49,995 nt of DNA from Acanthaster planci. Its lineage: Eukaryota; Echinodermata; Asteroidea; Valvatida; Acanthasteridae. Within the stretch, counting starts at the first letter, position 1; every line of letters begins with the position of its first letter. Positions 12,601 through 36,828 of the stretch are shown here, one piece after another. Position numbers and translations under genes: made by a program. The notes under the pieces were generated by a model, which saw nothing but the letters and a program-made list of their open reading frames with translations, did no database searches and had not been told where the DNA came from. The DNA lies in contig NW_019091368.1 in NCBI RefSeq assembly GCF_001949145.1, positions 1,400,800-1,450,794 of the forward strand. Reading direction: 5' to 3'.

Positions 12601-15600
12601 AGAACAGGTCACTAAAGTTTCCCCTCAGAAGTGCCCCGTGCGACTTCATAGTTCACATCTCTGCCCTGTTTTACGATGGATTAAAGTGGTGCCTTTTGTT
12701 GCCTTTATCATTCACAGCATGGTCACCAAATTGCAGTGCTGGAAGAAAAGCTGGAAACCGAGAAAACAAATGTCTCGGATATAGAGAAGCTGCTGGAGAC
12801 ATTGCGTGTCGAGAAGGACCAATCAGAAGAATCCTGGGCAAGTGCCAGGGAAGAGCTGCAGAGACTTCAAACCCAGGCTGAAGAGCAGGTCAGTCAGGAG
12901 TAGGATGGTTGAGAGGGGAGTTGGGATGATGGATTTTAAAGGGGGGTGCACTAAGCCCCTCCCCCATGCATGACAAATTATAAACTAGCTCTATTGCGTG
13001 TTCATAATGAGTAAGAGCTTTGCACTGTACTCTTGCATTTGACCCTCCAAGTTTGCCCCCCTTTTCTGAAAATTTTGGACCCGCCCTGGAATTGTGCGAA
13101 GCAGGAGGGTGTGATTTTATGATGTAAAAGTCAAGGGGATTTGTATTATTCATGAATTAGCCCTGCCCAACTGCCAACAAATGCATTATTTAACTGTATT
13201 TCAGGGAGTATTAACAGTGATACTTTATTCAAAATAATACACTTTGAGGAGAGTCTGGTTTGATGCATTGTATGTCGTTTATTCAGTGACTGTAATAAAT
13301 GATTCTTTTGTCCTAGGCTTCTAAAGCATTTTTCAAAACCTGTGCATGATGCATGTGTGGGCAAATTTGCTAAAGATGATCCGTCATCCTTATAAGTCTG
13401 TGAATGTAGTCTTCAATTCAGTCCCCTCAGTTTTCTTGTTGTTTTCGCGTTTCTTGTTTGTAGGAGGAGAAACTGCAAAAGAAGAAATTAGAATGTGAAG
13501 AACTCAAGTTATCTATTGAGAAGACTAACCAAGCTACGAAGACGATGAGTATCAAGCTGAGGAGAGCTGAGCAAGAACTATCACCGGGGCAGCAGCAACA
13601 ACAAGCACTGAAAAAGATGGAGGCACAGTGCACGAAACTCCGCGGGCAACTCGCTGACGAAAAATCGGCTCGTGCCAGAGCGGAGGAAACCCTGGAAAAG
13701 GCAAAAGGGCTTGGTGAGCAGTCTCTGAAAGACAGCGAAGCCAGGGTGCAGGAGCTGATGAAGAACTCGGAGGAGCTGCGGAAGGACAAAGAGTCGCTTC
13801 AGGGGAAGCTCCAGTTCTCCCTGAACAATGCCCGCCGGCTGGAGAGAGACCTGTCTAGCCTTCACAATCACGTGGCAGAGATTGAAGCCGAGATGAGAGA
13901 TACGAAATCGGGATCTAGGAGACCAGCAAGCGATGCTGAGACCAGCCCTGAAGTGGAGGAACTCAGGAGGATGCTGGAAGAGAAGACAGATGAGGCTGAG
14001 AGCCTGAGAGAGCTGGCCCAGACCAATGAGGTGGAAGCCAACCAGCACCTGAAGAAGCTGGCGCAGCTGATCAGGCGCAACCAGAAGCTGGAAGGCACCA
14101 ATGAAACGCTGGCCTGCCAAGTCAAGGCTCTGACCAAACTGGTGAGGGATGCCAAGATATTGAAATCAAATAATATCAAGCCAACCGAGGCATCCTCAAA
14201 TGTACCTGTCCAAGTCAGTGACGCTACAGGTAAATCAGGTTTGCTTCCGAAACATCAAATCCCGAATGGTGATGCCCGATCTAAAGCTCAACCATCAGCT
14301 GAGCTTCAGCCAGCAACGGCACCACCTGTTGTTTTACCAGCACCTGCTGCAGTACCAGTTGCTGCTGCTGTTCAGCCTACCAAAACTCCAAGTCCTGGCA
14401 GAAGGATAACCAGACTGTCATCGCGGAGGCATTCCAACAACAAGGAGCCTGCAGTACAGCCGAACTTTACAACCAACGAGCCAGCGTTGAAGCCCATGAG
14501 CAAAGAGCCAAAGAACGACGACAGGCCTTCAGGTGACAAACCTGAATCCTCTGGTCAAAATGACAGGGCGGCGAATAACCACGCCAGCCACTTGCCCGTG
14601 CGGACTGGCAAACGCCCCCTGAGCACTCCCGTGAAGCCTGCAGAGACCAAACGCACCAGGCACCAGAGCGGTGATGATGGCAGTCAGCCAGACCAATCAA
14701 AGGAACAACCTGCAGACCTTAGGAATAGAGGCAAGTGTCAAACGATTGTTTGTGGCTTGAACTGTGCTGTATTTTATTATTTGCAAAGACAGTCACTAAG
14801 TTTCTGGCTGTTTCACTTAGGGTCAAGCGGTGTAAGGTTGGATTTTCATCAGAGACTTGACTTGTATCACCTATTGAAGATATTACCTGGACTTTTTTTC
14901 CCAAGTCTGTGAAAACACAAAATGGACGTGGAACATTTTTGAAATTGGTTTCCAAGCCTGGATGTTTGTCTGCATTTTTCTTTATCTCGAGAATTGCATA
15001 TTAAGACAGTGCATCCATGTGAAGTGATATTTCCTTCAAAGATATACAGACGATGCAGTTATTTCGAGAATTGCATATTAAGACAGTGCATCCATGTGAA
15101 GTGATATTTCCTTCAAAGATATACAGACGATGCAGTTATTTCCACTTGCAAATGAATCGTTAGCCGTAGCCTTTGGTTGACGGAAAGGTTTATGATTTCT
15201 GATGGTGTTCTTTTAGCCGGAAGACTTACCAGGAGTCGAATTAGGCCACCAACTGCCACACGTGCCACCACCCGCAGTAGCCACAGAGCACGGGATGTGG
15301 AGCCACAGCATCAGCAGCAGCAAACCAAAGACAGCATCCTGCCTGCTGACAGCAGCCAAAACCAGCAGTCGGGATTCAGCTTCAGAGTGTCGTCCTCGCA
15401 GGGCGAGACGAACCGGGTCACGCGCAGCCAGCAGTTATCAGGCGAGGTAGGTTCATTACAAGGTGATATTGAAGGCTTACTTCTGGATCAGTTGAGTCAG
15501 GTTTGGGCGTTAAGCAAACAGAAGATTGCCTCTGCACATTTACATAGAGCCGAGCATTAACATTGTCTAGAGGATAAAAGAATAGTTGGACATGAAAACC

Positions 15601-16280
15601 ATCTGGTTTTTGTCTAACCAAAATATGTATCGATCTGTCTGTTTTAATTTTTCTGAACAAAGTGGATGTGCTGTACGCATGTGTGACCTGTTACAAATTG
15701 AATATGCCAAGGCACTGCTTCGGCCATTTTTCACTTTTGACAGTAAATTGTAAATCGACAAATAATAGTTTGCAGTGATTTCAATGCTGAAGAACCGTAC
15801 ACAAGCAATGGTGCTATATATGGTTAGACTATGGTACTAAAATGGTCAGACGTGAGAAGCAGCCTAAAAAAATTTGGGCAGAGCACTTTGGGAACATGCT
15901 CTTTTGTATTCTGTAACATGTGATTGTAATGATGTTTTCAAATACATGTGCATTGTGTGAGACATGAGTACACCTTCCTTGGCCATTTCTTTACGGTCCC
16001 TGCTTCTCTCTTGCTCATCTGTCGTTGGTCTTTGCAACAGTTCTTCAACCTTTTCTATTGTTGGCTTTTGATCTGAAAGGTTGGGCCTAACCCTGCGGCC
16101 TTGGGGACCATCACCAACAGTCCCAGGAAGGTGACCACGACGACCACCGAAGCCGCCAAACGTCGGCAGGTCGGCAAGCCCAAGCGTCGTCTGAGCCTGA
16201 ACAAGTCCCCAGATCACCCTAGGAGGCAGCAGACCGTGGCCGGGCAAAATGACAAGGAGGAGAACTGCCAAATACAGTGA
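464..16280 (+). CDS. CENPF: CENP-F (mitosin) homologue, 3' part of gene, nine exons
   Basis: Joined exons are 464-666, 899-2085, 2723-5571, 7038-11365, 11942-12118, 12718-12888, 13464-14730, 15217-15446 and 16080-16280. They give one open frame of 3,536 residues plus stop, and the phases agree at every junction. The protein is almost wholly heptad-type coiled coil, rich in Glu, Lys, Gln and Leu, followed by a basic, Ser/Pro-rich tail ending Cys-Gln-Ile-Gln. Identification rests on recalled similarity to human CENP-F: a CQRxNAExAR block near 945-975 (human CQRQNAESAR), a downstream KREH block near 1562, and the CAAX end (human CKVQ). Known CENP-F proteins dimerise, load on kinetochores in G2/M, bind microtubules and NDE1/dynein, and are farnesylated. 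About 290 N-terminal residues, judged from the human protein, should lie upstream of the window. CENP-E also ends in a CAAX box, but the internal blocks favour CENP-F. Confidence 0.88.
899..2085 (+). CDS. CENPF: CENPF exon B
   Basis: The acceptor CAG is at 896-898. The donor GTAAGT starts at 2086 and overlaps an apparent in-frame TAA, so the exon ends after two bases of a codon (phase 2). It carries the best-conserved CENP-F segment: CQRHNAEAAR at about 947-976, then a KREHEIQ block at about 1562-1582. It is coiled coil throughout. Confidence 0.9.
2086..2722 (+). other. CENPF intron B-C
   Basis: GT-AG intron of 637 bases, AT-rich. Near its 3' end it holds one copy of a short dispersed repeat (2594-2661) that recurs at 17544. 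Confidence 0.8.
2594..2661. repeat. short dispersed repeat, copy 1
   Basis: About 68 bases sharing long identical blocks with 17544-17609, including CTAGGRTGTATGTAAAATC and GGAGGATTTGGGACT. The ends are roughly inverted (ACCCTAA-like at left, TTAGGGTTA-like at right, clearer in the second copy). It resembles a very small MITE, though the class cannot be assigned. Confidence 0.6.
2723..5571 (+). CDS. CENPF: CENPF exon C (2.85 kb coiled-coil exon)
   Basis: The acceptor is a CT-rich tract ending CAG at 2720-2722. The donor GTATGA starts at 5572, leaving phase 1. The exon is one uninterrupted frame of about 950 residues, all heptad-type coiled coil with no globular segment or membrane span. The apparent reading frame continues a further 80 bases into the intron before a stop, but the donor and the matching acceptor at 7037 mark the true end. 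Confidence 0.88.
5572..7037 (+). other. CENPF intron C-D
   Basis: GT-AG intron of 1,466 bases. About half is a probable hAT-type MITE (5905-6593). The remainder is AT-rich with A-runs near 5820 and no coding signal. Confidence 0.8.
5905..6593. mobile_element. probable non-autonomous hAT-type element (MITE)
   Basis: The left end AGGGTTCGCACGCC and the reverse complement of the right end (GGGGTTCATACACC) form short imperfect terminal inverted repeats. They are flanked by 8-base direct copies GTACTTAC (5897-5904) and GTACATAT (6594-6601), which match at 6 of 8. Inside both ends are repeats of TCCTGGAAAA. An AGGGTTC-type end with an 8-base duplication fits hAT elements. No transposase frame is present, so it is a deletion derivative. 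Confidence 0.5.
7038..11365 (+). CDS. CENPF: CENPF exon D (4.33 kb coiled-coil exon)
   Basis: The acceptor CAG is at 7035-7037 and completes a GAT (Asp) codon with the last base of the previous exon. The donor GTAGTT follows AAG at 11365, in phase 0. It encodes about 1,443 residues of continuous coiled coil, among the longest vertebrate-type internal exons. Human CENPF also concentrates its rod in very large exons. No catalytic domain is visible. Confidence 0.88.
11366..11941 (+). other. CENPF intron D-E
   Basis: GT-AG intron of 576 bases with a poly-A run at about 11812-11822. No coding signal or recognisable repeat. Confidence 0.78.
11942..12118 (+). CDS. CENPF: CENPF exon E (symmetrical 177-base exon)
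   Basis: The acceptor CAG is at 11939-11941 and the donor GTCAGG starts at 12119. Both ends are phase 0, so it encodes exactly 59 residues of coiled coil (LELKALSSEKNDL at its start). Skipping it would keep the frame. Confidence 0.82.
12119..12717 (+). other. CENPF intron E-F
   Basis: GT-AG intron of 599 bases. Short open frames in it lack conserved character and I treat them as chance. Confidence 0.75.
12718..12888 (+). CDS. CENPF: CENPF exon F (symmetrical 171-base exon)
   Basis: Reading in phase 0 from the acceptor CAG (12715-12717) to the donor GTCAGT (12889) gives 57 residues of coiled coil (start HGHQIAVLEEKLETEK). It is found from splice logic: long open frames in this stretch lie in other registers. 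It joins in frame to both neighbours and has the same Glu/Lys/Leu composition. Confidence 0.82.
12889..13463 (+). other. CENPF intron F-G
   Basis: GT-AG intron of 575 bases. The first 200 bases are rich in G and C runs; nothing recognisable. Confidence 0.75.
13464..14730 (+). CDS. CENPF: CENPF exon G: end of rod and start of basic tail
   Basis: The acceptor TAG is at 13461-13463. The first half (to about 14160) is coiled coil. The second half is disordered: an Ala/Pro/Val-rich stretch near 14300-14380, then Ser/Lys/Arg-rich sequence with CDK-type sites (SPGR near 14394, STPVK near 14622) and a basic KRTRHQ stretch likely to be part of a nuclear localisation signal. The exon ends in phase 1 at an AG|GCAAGT junction, a classical GC-type donor. 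Reading on through the intron would give a different tail that stops at 14912. Confidence 0.87.
14731..15216 (+). other. CENPF GC-AG intron G-H
   Basis: The donor is GCAAGT after AG, a strong match to the U2-type GC-AG consensus. The acceptor TTTTAG precedes a codon remainder that fits exactly. A perfect 77-bp tandem duplication occupies 14988-15141. Confidence 0.78.
14988..15141. repeat. perfect 77-bp tandem duplication
   Basis: Two adjacent copies, 14988-15064 and 15065-15141, are identical base for base and start CGAGAATTGCATATTAAGAC. Identity without any mismatch suggests a recent duplication, or a false one made by assembly. Confidence 0.93.
15217..15446 (+). CDS. CENPF: CENPF exon H
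   Basis: The acceptor TTTTAG is at 15211-15216. The first two bases complete a GCC (Ala) codon with the single base left by exon G. It encodes a Ser/Thr/Gln/Arg-rich disordered segment (start GRLTRSRIRPPT). The donor GTAGGT starts at 15447 in phase 0. Confidence 0.85.
15447..16079 (+). other. CENPF intron H-I
   Basis: GT-AG intron of 633 bases, no repeat recognised. Its end overlaps a 168-codon open frame on the minus strand that I judge to be a shadow of the last exon. Confidence 0.78.
16080..16280 (+). CDS. CENPF: CENPF last exon with CAAX box
   Basis: An acceptor AAAG at 16076-16079 opens a phase-0 frame of 66 codons plus TGA at 16278-16280. It has a Thr-rich start, SPRK (CDK-type) at 16119-16130, a strongly basic AKRRQVGKPKRR run, NKSP near 16200, and the terminus NCQIQ. 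A Cys four residues from the end followed by two aliphatic-tolerant positions and Gln is a farnesyltransferase-type CAAX box, as in human CENP-F. The longest open frame here is on the opposite strand and is a shadow. Confidence 0.87.
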   Translation, partial: VGPNPAALGTITNSPRKVTTTTTEAAKRRQVGKPKRRLSLNKSPDHPRRQQTVAGQNDKEENCQIQ

Positions 16281-17330
16281 ACACAGATTTTCTTGAAAGG
16301 AATTCCGAGTCGGGCATTTTATGAGAAGCCATGCTGTCGCCTGATTCTTGTTAAACGTTTCAGTGGCCATATTTCTCAGAGCCCGTGGGATGACTTGTTA
16401 CAGAAGTGGCTTAAAACGCACTGTGTCACCAAGTGTTTGTGTTCAAGGAATCCTTTTGTCAATTTTGTGGGTGAGTGTTCCAGCTCAAAAAACAGAGAAA
16501 AATTCAGCCGTACATAAGAAAATTCCCTGTAAAAGAAAATGTGCATCTAGTTAAAATTTTGGATATCATTTAAAATTTACCAACTGTGGAACTCTGTCTT
16601 TCATACATTTTCCCGTAGTTCTATCTTCATTTTCTATGTTTGGTATCATAGGAACACACATTGTTCCGTAGTTGTGTTACTGCACTCATGTAGGTATACC
16701 TGTAGACATTTAAGGACCAAAGGGTTTATGAGGACAATTTTTTGTCCCCACAGCTCGGTCCCAACATTCCTAAGAAATGAAACTGTCCTGTTCAGGTGGT
16801 AAGGCCTGGGCTTAATGCATGCAGACATTGATCACTGGAGTCATTTTTTACGATTTTTGGTTTACAAAGCTACTGTTGTCAGGAAGAGTCGACAAACTGA
16901 TTCCCTACATGTCTATTTTTTTTCTCGGAACAATGTTTAAGCTCTTATTCTTAGTTGGCAGTTAGCCAATTTGTGTACATGCGTAAGTTTTAAATAATGT
17001 TGCATTCCTGTTTTTGAAGTCCATAATGATGACACCAGAATGTTACGTGTGCAGCAATGATTATGACACTGCACACCGCTGAAAATCTAACAAACGATCC
17101 TGTGATTTGCGGATATAAAATTCCAACTGATATAATGTGCAGTGAAAAACTCAAACATGAAAAGAGTTCTCATGTTACTAAATACCACGCAGAAAATGGC
17201 ACATCCGCCTTTGCTGTTTGGTGCCATTTTTTTTTAGTGGGATATTCACATTGTAAGTCCCACCTTCTTCCAACAAGTTTGAAAGCACGCTATAAATGTA
17301 CAACCTTGAATAAACTATTCCTATAGTTAA
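16281..17330 (+). other. CENPF probable 3' UTR
   Basis: AT-rich non-coding sequence after the stop at 16280. The first good AATAAA is at 17309-17314. A second, within TCAATAAAAAT, is near 17466. The end is therefore probably near 17330 but is not proven. Confidence 0.5.
17309..17314 (+). terminator. candidate CENPF polyadenylation signal
   Basis: Canonical AATAAA about 1.03 kb after the CENPF stop, the first clear one downstream on this strand. No transcript evidence is available. Confidence 0.45.
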
Positions 17331-17543
17331 GTCGTCAGTAAACACAATGACCACATTAAAAAGTTGGACTCACATACAATAATACCTGAAAATGTGTAAG
17401 CTGGCTAAGGGGTTTTTAATGCTAGTTTTAATTCAAATAGTTACTCCTATAACATGTTGTTTGTCAATAAAAATAATTAAAGTATTAGTACTATTTAGTT
17501 GTTAAACAGTTTAAACACTTTATATCAGTGGTTGCTTTGCTTA

Positions 17544-17609
17544 GCCTTAACCCCTAGGGTGTATGTAAAATCATATTGAAATTGGAGGATTTGGGACTGT
17601 TAGGGTTAG
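17544..17609. repeat. short dispersed repeat, copy 2
   Basis: Same orientation as the copy at 2594-2661. Its ends, CCTTAACCCCTA and GGGACTGTTAGGGTTAG, form a rough inverted pair. Confidence 0.6.
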
Positions 17610-18714
17610 TCAAAGAAACCATTGAAAAAAGGAAACTTCCAATCATGCTTCCAAAAAAATACTGTGTAGTTCAATACTGCCTAGTATGGAAATTGGACAT
17701 GTAACATTTCAAGTGCATTTAGGTGATCTTCCATTATCCCTTTTGACAATCAGCTTCAGTCATTTTTCTTATTTGTGAATGAACTCAAAATTAACAAATG
17801 TACATCCTAACAAAATTCAGAATACAGTCACAGAATACGCATGCAGTGAGACCAAATTTTATAAAGCTGTTAAATGGGAACAGCTTTACTCGCGATCTTG
17901 TTACTTGTCACTCCTGTACATTTTGTCCTCTCATTTTTGTGTAAAATACACATTTTTTTTGGTGTAAACGATATACTTGACTTTCAAGCGGAATCTTTAG
18001 TTAGTGGATCGTATCGGGTTTTCAGCCTGGTGAAAATACCAGCATCCTGCAAATTACTTTTATGTCAGTTTTTGGTTTATAGAGAGGCATTTCATTATTA
18101 AAAGTTTTTCTAGATTGTCCAAGTTTTATTTTCTCGTTTTAAACATTTGTGTTGTGCTCACACAGAGAGATGAATATTGGTACATTGTAATGACGAGAAA
18201 CAAACGAAAAATTGTTTTCTTCCCTCCGTCTCTATGGAATTCTGTCCCCACAACTTCCCAAATTGACGGCGCTGCGGGCGTAGCATTAGGAAAGCTCTCT
18301 TAGCGTGGCGCTTCTCGGTGACTATAGCGCTGGCGTGTCAGTTCGGCCTGCTGCAGTGTATTGCACAATTTAATGACAGAACTCTGAAGTTGCGCTTTCG
18401 CTTTGAAGTTATGAAATTGACTACTTGTATGACATGTCCAACTTGAATGTGACATAAGTCATTGGATGAAAAATCGAACCAACCGCAGAACTCGGCACTC
18501 GTGATCCCTGTACTGTGCATATACGCCGGCAAAAGCGAGCCCTGTGGTCGTGTTGTGTAACTAAGTGCAGTTTACTGGATGCACACGTTGTTCGCGTCAA
18601 CCTCGTCATTGCTTACTTGTGAAATACGTCAATCGGTAGCTTCAAGGAGCAGATCTGGGGGGGACACCTGTCCATTCACCTTTTCCTCCCTGTCTTTCTT
18701 GTTTTCTCTTCCTA

Positions 18715-18820
18715 AAGTGTGAGTTGAGGATACTTGATCATTTAGGGAATACGGGAAAGTTGGAAATACAGTAAAGTCGTTAGAAATACAGGAAAGTCGA
18801 GTGGAAATGAACTCACACTT
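18715..18820. repeat. small foldback sequence
   Basis: AAGTGTGAGTTGA at 18715-18727 is almost exactly inverted by TGAACTCACACTT at 18808-18820. Between them are three degenerate copies of a GAAATACAGKAAAGTCG-like unit. It could be a MITE remnant or a chance hairpin. Confidence 0.4.
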
Positions 18821-21030
18821 GGAGGAAAATCACAGGAAATGACGCGAGGCCAGGCCCCTAACCCACGAGTCTGACTTGTCTTTATTGTATTGTGTGACAC
18901 GAGACTAATATGTAGATTACGAGTGCATGTACCATTATTTTCCTACTGTCTTAAAAGAAGTCCCTGAAGTGAGATAATACGTGAACCAAGGAGGTCATAC
19001 AGTGGAATTGCGTTAAAACGCATCAAGGCTGATCTTCAGCCTTGTTAATTCGTCACTTTATTTTGCCCGCAATTTAGAATGGGACTGCTGCCTCGGTGTT
19101 TACTCCGTTTTACACAACGTGCGAGTACGAGTCGCTGTTTTCCACTCTCGGTTGTGTAGAAAATCGCGACGGGAAGTTGCCATGTTCCAAATCAGTCCTT
19201 GGGGCGATAATTCCTGTACTTATGAAATTGCACTTGTCCTTAACAGCATGATTAATTTTTGCGTTTTATAAACAAATGATTAAATGTACACTTTCATGCA
19301 AGGGAAAGAATCGACAGATGGAATAGAACACTCTGTCATCATCGGATGATATCCTTGCTACTGGACGATTGTAAAACATTTACTATTTGTATTTTACAAA
19401 TAAAGGACAATTTCTGGGCCTGTATACCCCCTCACTTTCAGACAGGGGAAGCGCTTTTAATCACCCCCCTCGACTTTTTCGTGGTGAGAAAAGAATTACC
19501 GGTACAGTGCATTGAAAGAGAAGAATTTTGCGGACTTCCCAACAACCAAAATGTATCATCTTTAGCAACTGATACGCTGTTTTGACGTCAGGTAATACAT
19601 GTACATTACAGATGCACACGTATTATGAACATCACCCCCTGGCGTCACATATTCTCAGACACCCCCCTTTCAATTTCCGTGGCCTGACAAGTCCCCCCTT
19701 GCAATTCCCCATGTCCCATCATATCCATCCCCAAGGGTGCACCCCTAAAAATAAATTCCCATAGACACCAATGATAAATCCTTATATTTCAAACTTATTT
19801 TTAAAATACAACTCCCACAGGTGTCCAGGCTGAACAGAAAAATAATGTTTGACGTGTCCTCTTTCAATTTTTCATTTCTCTTTCAATTTTTAGTGGTTTG
19901 ACCGATGATTTTTTTAGAAATTCTCACCTAAAGCAAACCGCCCCTAAAACGAAGGAAATCTCACTGCCCGGAAAAGTAGCCATTTTAAAAACGCATCCCT
20001 CTCAAAACGGTTAAATCGTGCCACTTGCGGACCCGATTGCATCTATATTGCTCGGCATTAGAAGCCCCAAAGTCCTGGCAGGCCAGAGGCGATCGTTGTC
20101 ATGTTTCTTCAATTCCCCAGGACTCTCAGATAATTTTAATGGTATAACTTCTATTAATGAGCTCAGCGGACATATTTCTGACCTATTTGCAGGGGTGCAC
20201 CCAAGTTCCCTGCACAAGTGATTTATACGCTGAAGGATTTAAATGACCAGTTATTCGCAACGCCGGCGTCGGCCAAGCTTGTCCCACAAGTTATTTCTTA
20301 ACTTAGGAATAAGGGAAAGAACCTCGTGGTTTCCGAACAAGCAATAATGCTAGGATGGAAAAAATGCCCTAAAGTGAGCAACTTTTGAAAATGTGTCACT
20401 ACTTCTCAATGTTACAATTTTGCTTCTAACAAGGATTTATGTTTTGTTATATCATGGAGGAAGGAGGGATCCAGCAAGAAATGAGACCGAGGGGTACCCC
20501 CCCACACACATGTTCAATCACTATACAACTCTAGACTATTGTTACCCAACATATCCCCTCAAATGTCTGAAAAGAATTCCTCAGATTCCAGTGAGATAAT
20601 GATCTGTCTGTCTCATATCTTGCTTCATAATGTGTTTTGCCGGGAGAAGATAACCACATACATGTGCATATACCATAAAGGATTTATCCCATCCTTTGGC
20701 CGCCTCCTACAAGAACCGTTCCTCTGATCAGTTTATTGACATTTCCTAAGACAGAGTGCACCAATCAAATCTGATTTGTGCCAACACATATTGCACGAAT
20801 GCTCGGGTGCGTGATAAATTCAGCCGCGGAAATCAAGGCTCGACGCACAAGCGGACACAATAAGAAAGGTTGAAGGCCGAGTTTTAGTGACCATGATGAA
20901 GTCTGCCCAGGTAGCATCAACGCGGAACAATGAGCATGTACATTGAACATTGTATTACACGATTATCATTGGTGGTGTGTGTGAACCACAGACAGGTGCG
21001 AAAAGCCAAGAGAGCTACAGCGACCTCAAT

Positions 21031-21130
21031 CTATCAACCAACCAATGAAAATTGGAGAAAGTGTAGTGACGTCATTATTGATCGCCATGTTGGCAATGTT
21101 TGTGACGTAGCGTTTCAGGGTCAGTGCATT
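21031..21130 (+). promoter_or_regulatory. probable LC3 proximal promoter
   Basis: Within 350 bases upstream of the LC3 start codon there is a CCAAT box (near 21040) with an inverted ATTGG (near 21051), a full CRE palindrome TGACGTCA at 21067-21074, a GCCATGTTGG box like a YY1 site near 21083, and a CRE half-site TGACG near 21103. There is no clear TATA box, so the start site is uncertain, probably around 21120-21180. CREB/ATF control is an inference from the motif only. Confidence 0.5.
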
Positions 21131-21377
21131 TGAGCTAGCTGAGCGGAGAGTTGAGTTCAGTACGGTGGATGGAGACGTCGACATCGCTGTGCATATAGTG
21201 GCTATAGATGCGGGTCAGATTGATGTCAATATGTTGTTGAAGATGTGGTGAACTAACAAGTCTAGGAACATTTTCTCTTTGGAGAGCGAAAGGATAGCCT
21301 ACTGCTTTAATTAGTTTCGAGAGTGCTGAGTGTCAACAGGTGTTTCACGTTAATTGGTGCTTTTTATCAACGCCACC
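21131..21377 (+). other. LC3 probable 5' UTR
   Basis: About 250 bases between the promoter motifs and the ATG, with no intron evident. The exact transcription start cannot be read from sequence. Confidence 0.4.

Positions 21378-36828
<15,451 letters not shown>

Larger units (their letters stand above)
17331..21030. other. intergenic region between CENPF and LC3
   Basis: About 3.7 kb with no coding region. It holds the second copy of the short dispersed repeat (17544-17609), a small foldback (18715-18820), and a C-rich, degenerate CACCCCCC-containing stretch (about 19430-19760). Open frames of up to 80 codons here show no conserved features. Confidence 0.65.

Noticed and set aside
14731-14912. 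CENPF ending by read-through at 14912
   Set aside because: The sequence after 14730 loses the basic Ser/Pro character, and the GC donor plus two further exons restore a CENP-F-like CAAX end. It may still exist as a retained-intron form.
464-16280. NuMA, CENP-E or golgin as identity of the giant coiled-coil gene
   Set aside because: Generic coiled coil would allow these, but the CQRxNAExAR block and the Cys-x-x-Gln end fit CENP-F best. CENP-E shares a CAAX end but not that block.
15864-16370. 168-codon minus-strand frame over the last CENPF exon
   Set aside because: Plus strand gives a phase-matched exon with nuclear-signal-like and CAAX sequence; the minus frame is its shadow.
19430-20220. 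C-rich stretch as a gene or CpG-type promoter
   Set aside because: It shows only degenerate CACCCCCC-containing repeats and no frame longer than chance; it lies over 1 kb from the LC3 start.
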